Shown: one piece after another, positions 1-12,045 of the stretch
Position numbering within the stretch: position 1 is the stretch's first letter
Layout of the letters: every line of letters begins with the position of its first letter
NCBI GenBank assembly: GCA_946894095.1
Contig: OX335653.1
Coordinates: 2,919,001 to 2,983,000, forward strand
Length of the DNA stretch: 64,000 nt
Reading direction: 5' to 3'
From: Incurvaria masculella
Lineage: Eukaryota; Arthropoda; Insecta; Lepidoptera; Incurvariidae
Position numbers and translations under genes: made by a program
The notes under the pieces: model-generated
Seen by the model: only the letters and a program-made list of their open reading frames with translations
Told to the model about the DNA's origin: nothing
Database searches by the model: none

Positions 1-70
1 GTAGTGAAATCTAAGTTCAATGTGAAGTTATCAAGGGCAGCTAAACATGGAATGAATTTATGTTTTTCAG

Positions 71-3000
71 CTGAAGGCGAAACGTAAGTACTGTGTGAAG
101 TGAGTGGGGCGTAACAGGATCTACTCGTTCGGTGGTCGAATCAACTTCGAAACATGGTTTCAAGGTTAGGTCGATCGCCGAATCGAACGCGTTATCGTCT
201 CAACCAATGCGATAGCTCACTAGCACACAACAATCACACGTAAAAATGTTACAGCAAACAATTAATGAGAAAAAAAAATGGAGGGCTCAACAGAAACCTG
301 GCTTTTTACAAATTAAATATTCTTTTTCCCTCCCAGGCAGTACATAGCTCGGTTTGGAGTGGGGCGCAAAATAGAAACAGGATTCCTAGTCCTGCTCGTC
401 CCCGAACCAGTGGATGCCAGTGTGACGTTCGACCGGAACCCTCGCTTTTGCGGCGGCTCCGTCCGCGTCATCACGCGCCACCACTCCAAATTAAACGTAG
501 AATAGGCGTACCCTTAGGGGGTAGCCGAGCCAAGCACTACCAGGGACGGGGAAAAAGAATACGACCAATTTTAGTGAGAATAAAGGTGGACATTTATTAC
601 AAAGAAAATTAACAAAATGCTCAAGCGGTACGTAAATGGTTTGCAGTTAGAAAGTCTGTCGTTGAGGCCTCCGTTAAGGGTAGAAAAACTTGGTGGTTGG
701 TTCACTCAGTGGTGGACCACGTCGGTGCGCAGCATGGTGGGTGCACGCGCGTGCGGTGCGGCGCGCGGGGCGTCGGCTCAGAGCAGCGGCGCCGGCGTGT
801 CGGCCGCGTCGTCAACGCCGGCCGACGGCGTGGCGGCGTGGCTCAGCGCTGCTCGGCGCGGGGCGCATCGGCGCGGCTGCGCGGATGGCCGGTCAGCGTG
901 CTCGGCTACCTCGCCACGTCGCTGCCGGCGACGGCGACCCCTCGCGAGCCGTGCCTCGCGCGGTCAGTCGTTACATTTAGGGGCTCGCAAGAAGAGCCCC
1001 GCAGGAACCGCTGAAGTCAATTTCGAAACACTTAGACGGGCGCTCACGATAAAATGAGGCGTGGGCGCCGTAAAATGGTTACAGGGTGCTTGAGGAGCTA
1101 AAATAAAGCCAGGTCAATAGCGACCAAGGAGGAAATGAGTTTAATTAAATGAACAGGGCTGTGAGCAGTCGCTAAAAGGTATTAAATTGAAGTTGGGTTA
1201 CCGGTAAGTGGACCGCGGTTTGTAGAGGTGCGCTCTTTGCGAAGGCTGCTGGTAAAGTGGGCGACCCAAAATGGTCGCCGCACTACGAAATTATCATTTT
1301 CGTTTCTCTTTTTTTCTGAGGGTAAGGAAGATTTTAGTTAGGTAAAACCACGGAGGGAGCAAGGCGATTGGATTAGCCTTGGCCAAGGAGCTATGAACAC
1401 TGTAGTGGCTTACCAAAAATCCACTACGTGACACTATGTTTAGCGATTTCTTGTTTGACGGTGTTAATTTTTAGGTCCTCGTGTATGTATCTGTTGCTCA
1501 CGTAGTAGGGTATGTCTAGCATGGCTCTCAATGACTTGCTCTGAAATCTTTCGAGAATCTCTATGTTGCTATTGCTAGCAGTGCCCCACCGCTGGATTCC
1601 ATACGTCCAAATTGGTTTGAGGATGGTCTTGTAGATAGCTATCTTGCTTTCATGTGACAGGCTTGATTTACCACCCATCAATCAGTACATTGACCTGAGT
1701 TTCATATCCAATTGTTTACGTTTGGTCCAGATATGCTTTCTCCATGTGAGTCTTCGGTCTAGATGCATACCCAGGTATTTGGCATCTTCAGCCTGGTGTT
1801 AAGTGTTAGCCATCCAAGTGACATAAAAAAATGAGCACCATCTTCTGATCTTGCTTTGAGTTTTGGGTTACCAAGGAATTGTTTGGCAGTAGCATTTAGA
1901 TCTAAGTGTGTATTTCATTATTATGGATGGAAAAATATGTTATGTAAACCCGTGAAGTTTCTTTGCGGGTTCTTCTTTACTGGGTTGATCGAATCCGCGG
2001 ACCTTTGTGACGTAACTTTGTGTAGTTTGACTACCATAAAAGTTTAAATAAATGAAATGAAATGAAAAAATTAAAAGTTAGCAATATACCTTTTCAGTAG
2101 TATAATATTTAAAACTTTTTTCATCTGGTTTTTTACCAGTGATTATAAAAAAGAATTCTCGCGCATAGTTGGGATGTCACCGGCTCCTAATTCCACCAAT
2201 TAACGCTACAAGAAAACCAATACTCCCCCGCAGATGTAAAGCACACGTGCGGCGAATGCGGCAAGCAGTACGGCGTGAAGTGGTCGCTGATGCTGCACGC
2301 GAAGAGCCACCGCGAGGCGCGCCCCTACTGCTGCCCGCAGTGTCCGCAGGCCTTCTACTCCAAGAAGGACATGCGGCGGCACGCAGCCGTCCACTCCGGT
2401 AAGTGCGACACCTGTTTCTTAAGGCCCCTACACATGCTCATATTGCAGGGATATTGTTTAAGAAGATGATGAGGTGATTAAGTTCCATACGATTTTTTTT
2501 AGCCTTGCCTTAGACTGTTGATCCAATAATTTAAGTTTGGCAGTAGCATTTAGGTATTCATTGTATTAACTGTATATGTGTATATTAATCTAACCTAACC
2601 ATCTCCTAAAAGTTTATTCTTCATTCTTAATTTTGAAATTATTTCAAATTTTTCATCATCTCCATTTCTTACGATAGTGTAACTTTGAGGCGTGTCTTAA
2701 ATTGTCATGTTTTTTGTGAACATAAAATTTAGCGCAGCGCTGTGTAAACAAATGTGAGGTCACCGTCGTTGCTCTTCATAATGAATTAAATGCTCTTAAT
2801 TATTAAAAAAATCGACTTTACAGACAACAAGCCATACCGCTGCACGCTGTGCGGCACGAGGTTTCGGAGAAAAGACAACCTTGACCGGCATCTCCGCAAC
2901 ACGCACCCCGGCGTGGACGCCACCAAGTCATTCGAGATCGTTAACGATCTTGTGCAGGATAACCACACCACCCCCCACGGCGTCGTCAAGCTAGAAAGCG

Positions 3001-3719
3001 ACTCTACCATCCCCAAAAGTCAACCCAGCGAGCCAGACATTACGACCAATGGTAGAAACGACAGTGAAGATACGGCAGGAATTCATTCCACAATCCACCA
3101 GGTCAGCGAACAAGCCGATCGGAAAGATTATACAGAGCAGAACATCCTCGAAGCGAACAACAGAAGGCAGACTGTCATATTCGGGCCTATCAAGCCAAAC
3201 GTCCCCGAGGACCCACCGTCCGGCCGAGCCGCCACCCCGCCGCAGTCCGAAGCGCACGAAGAGATCGACAAATACAAGCACTTCAAGAAGAAAATCACCA
3301 ACATGGAGATCTACAGGAGCATACTCGTGCCCAAATACACGCGGGAGAGCGCCGACAAGGAGCCCGAGAAGGCAGCGCCGGAGGCGAAGCCCATTCCGGA
3401 GTACATCCACAAGAAGGTGAACTACGAGCTGATGAGGCGCGGCGAGCAGGTCTACTGCAGCCAGGTGGCGCCGATCACGATGGACAAGATAGACCGGATC
3501 GTGCGCGAGGGCAGCTGCCACCCGCGCACCGAGGAGCCCTACCGCCACCCGCCGGAGAAGATAGAGCTGTACAAGAAGATCCTCATGCCGGACTACAGCA
3601 AGGAGAGCGCGGGCCCGTCCGAGGGCGGTGCCGGCAACGGGGAAGACGCCAGTCGGGTGAGTCAGCCGAGCCCCGACATGCACTGGAGGAGACGGATGGC
3701 TATGAGCACCAATCGGTAG
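71..3719 (+). CDS. C2H2 zinc-finger protein, C-terminal part (3' partial gene, spliced)
   Basis: Likely a nuclear DNA-binding protein. Two well-supported exons are 2234-2398 (acceptor CCCCCGCAG, donor GTAAGT) and 2824-3719 (acceptor TTTACAG, stop TAG at 3717). Together they encode three C2H2 fingers: CGEC...H-x3-H, CCPQC...H-x3-H and CTLC...H-x4-H. The linker between fingers two and three is rebuilt exactly by the splice (HSDNKPY). A candidate 13-nt microexon at 71-83 has the right phase to join exon 2234 and would complete the end of a preceding finger (LKAKH); with it the total is 1074 nt, or 358 codons. The tail after the fingers is about 270 residues, charged and proline-rich. It carries two copies of a short motif of the form (I)E-(I/L)Y-x-x-IL-x-P-x-Y-x-x-ESA. 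The start codon lies left of the window. I do not recognise the orthologue. The fingers are certain, the microexon is tentative. Confidence 0.85.
84..1400. other. Intronic stretch with a GC-rich block, unclassified
   Basis: This lies in the predicted first intron of the zinc-finger gene. Positions about 720-970 are strongly GC-rich and CpG-rich, unlike the surrounding DNA. A short open stretch at 341-505 follows a good acceptor-like site (TTTTTCCCTCCCAG) but has no ATG, and I do not recognise its translation. Positions about 980-1000 form a small hairpin (GGGGCTC/GAGCCCC). The block could be the remains of an LTR element or a CpG-rich regulatory region. I cannot decide between these. Confidence 0.3.
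1424..1800 (-). pseudogene. Fragment of non-LTR retrotransposon reverse transcriptase (Jockey-like, 3' part)
   Basis: The minus strand reads as the C-terminal part of an insect non-LTR reverse transcriptase. Recognisable pieces are YLGMHLDRRLTWRKHI, then LKPIWTYGIQRWGTASNSNI and ILERFQSKSLRAMLDIPYY. An in-frame stop separates the first piece from the rest, and no endonuclease or catalytic RT core is present. It is a dead 5'-truncated copy, which is usual for LINEs. Jockey-like is the best family guess from the motif wording. Confidence 0.8.
1860..2070 (+). repeat. LINE-type 3' tail fragment
   Basis: The segment contains GTTGATCGAATCCGCGGAC and ends in an A-rich tail of repeated ATGAA units. 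Nearly the same phrase recurs at about 14740-14810, so this is an interspersed repeat, probably a LINE or SINE 3' end. It has no coding content. Confidence 0.5.
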
Positions 3720-4030
3720 GCGACGTTTTGCCAGAGGTGAATTTTAAAGTTTGTGTTACAATAACTATTGTGGAAGATTTTTTTACTAAATTCAAACAGA
3801 CCATTATTTAATAGAAGTTACTTGGATGTGGAAAAATAGTTATGTTATGAAAGATGTATCTTTTTGGGGAACGGATATGGGATACCAGTGAAGTTACGTT
3901 CCTGATGTGGTGTTTTGTGGCTAATTAAATAATTTCTGTGGCAATTAAATCACACGCAATTGGGACAGAATATGCAAAAGACCCCATTGGTCTTCCGTTC
4001 ATTTTGATAAATTACCAGTCTGGTAAGCAT
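3720..4030 (+). other. 3' flank/UTR of the zinc-finger gene
   Basis: AT-rich sequence follows the stop codon. I see no gene and no clear repeat. It probably includes the 3' UTR, but I could not choose a polyadenylation site. Confidence 0.4.
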
Positions 4031-4039
4031 TGCTTTTAG

Positions 4040-4330
4040 TGTGGTCTGGACATGGATAATTAATACCACACCCTACTGTCATAACATTAGCCCAACAAAC
4101 CGCACACCCAAAAGAATGATGTGCCATGCCAGGACTTTCCCTTTATCTGAGCTTTACATTTGACTGGACGGCAAACACGGACAATTATTCATTGCCACTG
4201 TGACTTGCATCTGATGTGATGGCACCAACCCCAGTTGGCTGGTAGGGAAGGGGACCTACAGATTTACATGGGTTGGAACCTTGTTACCACCTCTATGGGC
4301 CGTACTACATGCTCGAGTACACGATGGAAC
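4040..4330 (-). repeat. tRNA-derived SINE copy (family with GGTAGGGTTAAG body)
   Basis: On the minus strand it matches the body of the copies at 8985-9290, 29128-29240, 49465-49770 and 59215-59545. Shared features are the phrase for AGGTCCCCTTCCC, a GTTGGTACCATCGCAT-like part and a gene-poor AT-rich end. It is diverged and non-coding. Confidence 0.6.
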
Positions 4331-4339
4331 AAGCCATGA

Positions 4340-6738
4340 CTTGAGATGATTGATACATCTATTCGGTTCTGTAAAATGTTTTTTGTATATGTAGTAGAGC
4401 GTTTGTACCGAAAGAAGAATTGAAATTTCCACTTTGATTATCTTACTGAGGGCCTATAAACATCAGAAATGTACAGTACCCAAACGTGGTTAATTAAGTA
4501 TTTTAAAGCCATCATTTGGTATCTAATATCAGGCAATACAGATCTGTGTCTGCTTGTTTTAAATTTTTCAAAGAATTTAAAATATGTTGAACCACAGAGA
4601 AAAGAAAATATCTATGAAGATTCTAATTTTACTGTCATTTGACCCTATTTAAATAGATATTGCCTTATATTAGTTACCAAACTGCTACAGTGGTTTTAAA
4701 ATTATTTGTAAACCACGTTTGTGTGGTGAGCATTATTTTCTGATGCTTACGGGTATATTACTGTATTAATAGGGATTTTAATGTGCAGATCGAATTCAAT
4801 CCTACCACCTTGTAAGAAGGGAAAGAAACCTAAAGTTTTAGATGTGTTACGAATGCTAAATCTGCATTTAATCTCTTATGCGTGCGACAGGCCAGGTTTC
4901 TTATTTACAAAGGATACATCTTCGAGTGACACTTAATAATTAACATGGGAAGTCATCTTAAATATTACGTAAGAAATATACATAAAGTTATGTAAATTCT
5001 TGCAAAGTGGGCCGTGCCAAACAATGCCCGAATGTCTGCTTCTTAATTGATGTGTAATAAATGGAACAAGGCTGATATGGTATGTTTTATAACAGAGTGG
5101 GTAGGAAGGTGTTATGACTGAGTGCACTAGGATAGTCGCTTGTGGTGACCTCGGTTTTTGAACCTTTCTGTTAATATTATTAATTCTAGGAAAAATAAGT
5201 AGCGTCTCAGCCTGTTGCTGGACCTGATGTCATAAAATAACGGTCAGTTGCAACCACGGACCTAGCATGCGCTGTGCTTAAAAGACGAGCACAGCGTGGG
5301 AGCAAGAACTACCAGCGCCACTACAGTGAGTAAGAAAGAGATGGAACATACCTTCCCGATTCGTAATTCTTTCGAAGCGCTATAACCACCCAGTGCCACG
5401 GCTCATTAAATGTGAAATGTATTTTTGCAAACTATTCTTACTCAAGCTTTTCTCAAATACACCATGGTGAGCTGTGCTTTTGTAGATTGTGAGATGAACG
5501 GGGGTTTTAACCTGGATATATATTTTTATGGTAAATAAGAGCTGCCCACGGATTAATCGTCGATAATATTTGTTATCTTTTCCTCATTATTTAATGTTGG
5601 ACTTGAAACATAATATCAGATCATTATCTAGCACCCACAAGGCGATTTAGGTAGTTTTTTTAGTTAAATAAGAAATTTCAGTACATTTTGTTTGAAACAA
5701 TTCTGGTCTCATCCCCCAATTGACTTTTTGTGTATTTTCTATTCTAAGTCTATGGTTGCAACCACACTGCATGAATCAAATTGGTAGAAAGGTCGTACTT
5801 CACAATACATGTTGAAAGACACTGATATTGGTAACGATTGAAACTGTATAAAATATGCTGTTGCAAAGGTTGAGAGGAAATTACATCCCGCTTCTGATTT
5901 GACACTGTAAACTGTGCACCGTGTCCAAAATGTAAGCGACACCGATTGGATATTCGGAAAGCTTTGTGTGATATTTATATATATAGAATTATGTAAGGGC
6001 TTAAAGATAATAAAACAATGTCGCTTGTGAATATAATTCACTATGTCTTCATTGGAAGGTATTCTTCGGCGTCGCGTTGCATTTGATGTGTCAAAAGGTT
6101 TTGATAATAAAGTGGAATGGTACTTGTTCGATACTGGCTGCTTTTACGGTTAAATTTGAAACTGTCAAGATAATTCTTATTGATCACTGAAAATGTGTTA
6201 AGGTGCTGTAGGTACTCATAGTTATTGTAATCATGCCGTGTGTGTATGTCAGGAATCAATGGAACTATCTTTGACAATTTCAGAATTCACCACATTAGGG
6301 GTGGGCCAGCAAGCTTCGGAAAACGATTACAAACTTAGTTTGGAAATTATTTGAAGTGGTCAATTTTATAGATAATATTTTATGTTAGATCAATAAATAT
6401 TAATTAAGGTCTTAACGACCCTTTTAAGGGGTATTTTATATCGTTTATCGGTTACATTTATCACAAAAAATAGTTATCCTATAATTATAGTATTTTTTTA
6501 AGATAAAAAAAAATCCGAACAATTTTGAAGAATTTTCCCTAAGAAACAACCCACAGATATCTTATGCTTTCAGAGAAAATAATGTTCTAATAACTACTTG
6601 TACTCGAGAACGTGCACGCGTACGACCTTGAACTTGGTCAACGGTAGCCTGGTCGATGACATAGCTAGGCGATTTCGTAATTTTGTAGGTAACTTTCTGA
6701 ACTATTGTATTCAATGCATTTTACCAATGTCACATACA
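4340..6738. other. Intergenic stretch without recognisable gene
   Basis: AT-rich sequence. Short open frames (for example around 5740-6040 and 6040-6280 on the minus strand) have no recognisable domain, no coding-like composition and no splice context. I see nothing supportable here. Confidence 0.4.
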
Positions 6739-7287
6739 TTAAGGTGTCCCTTCCCGGCGGGGCTAACTCAATCGCGGGCACGGTACAAAACCGTGCTATT
6801 GCGCTCTGGGAACTTCTCTGTTTCAAAGAAAACGACAGGTTCCGTGATGAGGAGGATGCAACATGTCCACAAAGTAGGCAATGCGCATAGTGTTTGATTT
6901 GGTAAGATTTACGAAAATTTTAATTACAAAACGACTTATAGCTAAAAGTAAACCACGACCGCTTTAGACAAAAATGTAAGGAAAACTGAGTTGATTATAA
7001 ATGTTCATGAAACAAGCTATGTCTGTTGACTAATCTCTTTAAGATGTATACATTTTATCGTTGAGTTATTCAACTCCAAAGTTATTGTATAAAACACGCG
7101 AAAAATTCGAACTTTCGGACCTTGTAACTTAGACACCAAACACAATTGTACAATACCAATGGTCATCAGACATCTAGTTCGATCAAATAAAGCTATTTTG
7201 AGCAACATTTTGGATCTCTGACAAGAAAAATGGCGTGATCTTCTTTCCCCGTTTGTATGGGGAGTTGAGCGGGTAGGCCCACCTTAA
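6739..7287 (+). mobile_element. TIR element (MITE), TTAAGGTGGCCC family, copy 1
   Basis: About 550 bp bounded by inverted ends TTAAGG...CCTTAA. The interior shares long stretches with the copies at 14811-15322 and 46140-46689, including CACGGTACAAAACCGTG near one end and GATCTTCTTTCCCC near the other. No transposase frame is present, so it is non-autonomous. The TTAA at each end could be a target-site duplication, which would suggest a piggyBac-type source, but it could equally belong to the element. Confidence 0.75.
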
Positions 7288-8980
7288 ACGTATAGTACCC
7301 GGCAGAAAATAATGCACATCGGACGTTCGAAAGAGATAATTGGCTAGTTTCGGCTTCATCTCTCGGGCACGTAGTACACAGGTACTGTGTGACATTATGT
7401 GACAACGACGACGCTCTACAAAGCCGATTGTCTCTATCCAACGTCCAATGTACATCATTTACTGCCGTGTATTGTAAGTGGTTTTCAAATGATTTCCTAA
7501 TAACATTGGTTTGGTCAGCGTTGCTCGCTGGCCCTTAGTAGCATGATATGAAACATTACCATTTCTTTTAGTGCTAAACAATAGAGGAACTTCTACGCAC
7601 AATAAACTCGAGGTTTTAAGCATATTAATGTAAGTATATCCCGTCTGTCTGTTGCTATTTTTGATTTTAAGGATAAAGCAGAATGTTCTCTGTGCTTACG
7701 TGTTACGTGCGAGGGTCCAAGTCCTTTTAAAGCAATACTACGTGATATCTATGTGTAGAATTTAATGATCTTTTTATAAAATGTAATTTTTTCATTTTGC
7801 AATAACCTCATGAAAGAAAATCGGGCTCCTTTGTAAAGTATTTTCACTTATATATTTCAGAGATCCCCAAAATAAGACGATCGGGCCGCCCTCACTGTCT
7901 TTTCTAAGGCTATCGTCACAAAATGATCTACATATTTACTATAGATTAATGCCTTAGGCACTTAGACGTAAGATCAGATGTTAGTTTGTAAGTTTGATAC
8001 CAATAGTATACTAACTTAACTTAATTTAGTATGTTTTAAAGCCCTTAAAGGTAATTTTTTGCTTAGAGCCGTGAAGTAAGGCTCTGTTTGGGATGACATG
8101 GCATTAGGTAGGTATATAAACTTTTACAGTTTAATTAGGAAGCAAATATTTGCAACTTTTTCCTATTGCATCATTGAAAACTCAAAAGCCTTTTTAAAGT
8201 TAAAATCACAAAAATGGAACTTCGACTTAGTGACAGCCGAAACTTGTATGTATGGCGGCAGCGTAGCCACTATTTATGGAAAATACGATGGCGGTTGTGC
8301 CAGCTAGACAGTTCGCTTACGAATTCGCTCACAACTGATGTTCTCGAGTTCCAATGACACGTAAGACTTCACAGGACGTCATTTGGTGCAATGAACATTT
8401 GATGTTGCGAGTTCGTAAGCAAACTAACTATTCTCAGTGCATTCACACTAACATGTTGCTAAGTGGCCAGTTTCTATCGCCTCTCCTTTCCTCTCTTGAC
8501 TACAAAGAAGATACTTTAAGCAAACAATGGTGGAACAAAATATAAGTGGTAGCGAATTTTCGCATCTACAATACTACTTACCTTCTTTATGTTCATAAGA
8601 GAGGATTTTTTTAGGTGTGGTAGATAGATAGAAAACATTCAGTGGATAATCTTAATGTTTCACAAAATTCATCGAAATATTACAATTACATTCAGTTTTC
8701 TGGGCTTGATTTTGCGGACAATGTAAAGACTTTGGCTAACAATAAACAAACAAACTCACTTATATACAGATACAGTTGTTTAATCCTTAACCTTTATAAG
8801 TAATCGATAACACAATGAACAATACAGGACTGTAAACGAAAAGAAAATTCTTAATTAAAATAACATTTTTATAAATGTGGTTACTGTATGTAGAAGTAAT
8901 GCTGGGCATTCAGTATATAGTGTTGTTTGATGCTTGGCTGTACTTTTTTCATGTAACTGAACATGGATGGCTATTAGTAC
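7288..8980. other. Intergenic stretch without recognisable gene
   Basis: AT-rich sequence with scattered short frames and no recognisable protein, RNA gene or clear repeat boundary. Confidence 0.4.
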
Positions 8981-8984
8981 ATCT

Positions 8985-9290
8985 ATTGTCTTGATATTAG
9001 CCCAGCACTCCATATACCCGAAGGAATTAGGTGCCATGCCAGGAACTTCCCTCTACCAGCACAACTACATTGAAATGGATAAAAAATATGGACAATTTGT
9101 ATTGCCACTTTGACTATCTTTCATCCAATGCGATGGTATCGACCTGGTTGGACTTAACCCTACCGCCTAGCAGGTGAAGGGGACCTACAGTTGTACATGG
9201 ATTCCAAACTAAGGAATAGCTTGCATTGTATTCGTAACGAAATACACTCATCAACTCAGGAAGAGATATGAAGTGCTGTAAATGGGCTGG
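8985..9290 (-). repeat. tRNA-derived SINE copy
   Basis: Read on the minus strand it contains GTATTTCGTTACGAATAC, CCATGTACAACTGTAGGTCC and GGCGGTAGGGTTAAG. These match the plus-strand copy at 49465-49770 in the same order. The similarity runs through the SINE body; no polymerase III box is clear in this copy. Confidence 0.65.
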
Positions 9291-9852
9291 CGATCATTCG
9301 TATTGTATTGTGTGAAATGTTATTTTTCTTAGTAATTTTTTTTTTCAAATTCATTTCGTTGATGCATCCAAAATATTGGTTCTCATAAAAATGATCGGGA
9401 TCATCTCAGTGATTGTTTTTTATTTAGGAAAACTATTAAATGAAAAGTTGAATCCAGAATATATCCCTAAGGTGTACATACTAAATTGGAACCCTGTTAA
9501 TATTTCTGTATTTCACTAGGAACAACGCATAATTTTACTAAATAATTTGCAATAAAAAGTGTGAAGTAACCGTCTCATTTTAAGCATGAAGTGTTAAGAT
9601 TTAAAAAAATGCCCATAGTGTTGTTGTACATTTTTGCGAAAATGTCGAACAGTATCATTTCAGACACCTATGTGAATTCAGTCAGTCGACAGCATTCGTT
9701 ATTTTCTTTCTTAATATCAATAAATCTATCGATGTGTTAACGCTGCATGTTGTTATTATAGTATGACAATATTTTCTATTATACTATTTCAGGATACATT
9801 AGAACGTCGATTATTTGGATTAATTGGGACGGTGTGAAACATTTACTCTTAA

Positions 9853-10195
9853 GGGGGTGTGTGCGTCTATGTAGATGGCGCCACAGGCGTTTGTAGTCAT
9901 TTCTGCTATAACTGCTCAAACATAGAAACTTACAAACTATAACTATAGTGGGGAGCACATTTTGAGGTTATGTATTTGATCTCATTAAACAATTACAAAA
10001 ATAAGCTGAAATCGCATAGAGAATTCTGAGGATGTGCAAAAAGTTGCCATTTACAATTAGCCATGTTTTAATACATTACTGAGTAGTTTGCTCACAACTA
10101 CAGTAATGGCTAGAAACTTCCCATTTTTGGAGAGTTCTAGCAGAAATAGCGACTATCTACTGTGGCACCATCTACATGGACGCACATACAAAGGG
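9853..10195. mobile_element. Foldback/TIR element, about 340 bp
   Basis: The left arm, with GTGCGTCTATGTAGATGGCGCC, pairs with the right arm, with GGCACCATCTACATGGACGCAC. Imperfect pairing extends on both sides. There is no coding capacity. It is probably a MITE; the family is not identified. Confidence 0.65.
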
Positions 10196-10359
10196 GGTTT
10201 CGCCTGACGTCATTGCTGAAAATTTTTATGTTGTGTCATCCACTTCTTATTTAAATAATTAGAAAGGAACAACACTACGGTTGCTCGTGGCTGTCATTTC
10301 ACGAGTAAGAAAGTTTCCTGACTGGTGACTGAATGACAAGCGAATGTTAATTTCAAACC

Positions 10360-10660
10360 CCCTCAAGGCAATCCGGATAATCAAAAAGCGGATAATCTAA
10401 TTTGTATCTAACAGAAAAAAGGAAGAAATCACTCATTTGTTTATTAATTTTCTACGTGTTATTACACATACAATGTATTAATGCAACATTATAAACATTT
10501 TCTTGACATTGGTACATATCCTGCAAAATCTGAAGGTTTTATTTTTTCTGAAATCTGACTCTGAAATTCTTTCTTCATGTTTTCGGTTCTTTGAGACGAT
10601 CCAGATAACAGGTCGATCCGTATAATCGGCGTTCGGATAATCTGTGTCCTATTGAATGAA
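10360..10660. repeat. Possible pogo/Tigger-like MITE remnant
   Basis: Phrases such as TCCGGATAATC and GCGGATAATC occur near the left side, with CGTATAATCGGC and CGGATAATCTG near the right. This resembles the TIR wording of pogo/Tigger-like elements. Ends and target duplication could not be fixed by eye. Confidence 0.3.
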
Positions 10661-10935
10661 AGTTATATTTCGTATCATACTAGGAATATATTGAGACATT
10701 GCTGCATATTATAGAATAATATTCTGTTAAGGTAACATAATATTATTATATTACCTTCCCATGGGCGTCGTCGGGCACCTTAAGATGTCCTGGCGTACGC
10801 CATGTGCCTCGCTTAACAGAAAAAAAACCTTTCTGTGGTACTTCATGTTTGTTTCTAAAGCGATGATGAGGCATCTGACAAAATTGTATAATATTATTAT
10901 ATCTCTGGTGTGTTCCATGCTTAATTTGTTAAGGC

Positions 10936-11286
10936 TGTTCCGACCCATATAAAGTTGTTTGCACACATAACGCAAAAAGTATTGCACTTTAAGCCACAAA
11001 TTCTTAATAAAAGTTTAATATAGTCATATTACTTGCAGCGAAAACAATTTCACAATTTCAGGATTATTGGTTTTGTTACAATTTATTTAAATACGATTTT
11101 TATTTAACGGCGCCATCTAACGGTGTAAAACTTTTAATCGGCAATTACAACGAAACCATTAAACCTGAAATTGTGAATGTTTTCGCTGCAACTCAATGGC
11201 TATATTTAATATTTTTGACGAATTTGTGCCTTAAAGTGCAATACTTTTTGCGTTCTGTGTAAAAAAAACATTGTATGGGTCGGAAC
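10936..11286. mobile_element. Foldback element with arms of about 125 bp
   Basis: The left arm (10936-11065) and right arm (11166-11286) are inverted copies. Both carry GTTCCGACCCAT at the outer edge, then CGCAAAAAGTATTGCACTTTA, then GCAGCGAAAAC and CACAATTTCAGG at the inner edge. The spacer is about 100 bp and includes GGCGCCATCTAACGGTG. It is non-coding. Confidence 0.8.
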
Positions 11287-11289
11287 ATC

Positions 11290-11880
11290 CTTGAGGCAGC
11301 TATTGTCCGATCTCCATTTTATTAGCAATGCATACAAATCATAAATCACGTCCGTTTTATTTGCACGTAGCATAGGTTATTCAGTTTAGTTAGCTTCTAT
11401 TATTTTGGACGGTGGACAAAGATTTGAAATGAAGCAAGGATGTTGCCAAAGGTAGCCCGCAATTTGGATACTTATTGGGACATATGCAATTTTCAAAAAC
11501 GAAAATATGAACGAAAATGTATACTTGTTATGACTGAGGAAGTTATGCCACGATCTCATATTTGCGATGGATCTCAAAATAATTTAAGTCGATAAAGATT
11601 TTTAACAAGTAAATTATTTGAAGTGTGTGAAATAACGGTGATAGAACTTTCTTAACAAGTGGCTCGTCATTGAATATGGAAATGTTATTATACTATTTAA
11701 TTTTTTTAAATGTTTGTTACAAAATGTGCGTTTACTAATACTATTTTATGAAATCAATGGATGAATTTTATATGATGTATGAATATAAGCTACATTACAT
11801 AATACATTTATTTCAAATATTTGTTGTTTCACTTTATAACCCTACATTATTATAAGTTAAAATTGTATTTAATTTATCAC
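11290..11880. other. Intergenic AT-rich stretch
   Basis: No gene, RNA or repeat could be supported here. A short minus-strand frame around 11386-11577 has no recognisable features. Confidence 0.35.
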
Positions 11881-12045
11881 ATATAATTAACATATGTGTA
11901 TGGCGAAATTGGTAGACGCAATACCCGCGAATGGTATGTTTGCTGGTTCGGGTCCAGCCTTGCACTATATTCGTAAAGTAGTTCTTTTTACTGGGCTCTT
12001 TCTTTAACTAATGTGTCTTCGCTTCACAGTCGATTAAACCAGTTT
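11880..12045 (+). mobile_element. tRNA-like foldback element, partial copy 1
   Basis: It contains the tRNA-like core at about 11894-11965: D-arm box TGGCGAAATTGGTAGACGC, a five-pair anticodon-like stem ATACC/GGTAT and the T-arm GCTGG TTCGGGT CCAGC. On its 3' side lies the family-specific arm beginning ACTGGGCTCTTTCTT. The 5' acceptor-like strand is degenerate in this copy. A detached piece of the outer arm of the same family lies at about 12632-12700. Confidence 0.75.

Noticed and set aside
617..1057. Long GC-rich frames as coding sequence
   Set aside because: Several overlapping frames are open together only because stops are rare in GC-rich DNA. The arginine/alanine-rich translations show no domain.
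11894..11965. Possible genuine tRNA-Leu gene
   Set aside because: The cloverleaf core recurs six times with shared flanking arms, has G at position 33 and a short variable loop. It is repeat-borne, not a functional leucine tRNA gene.
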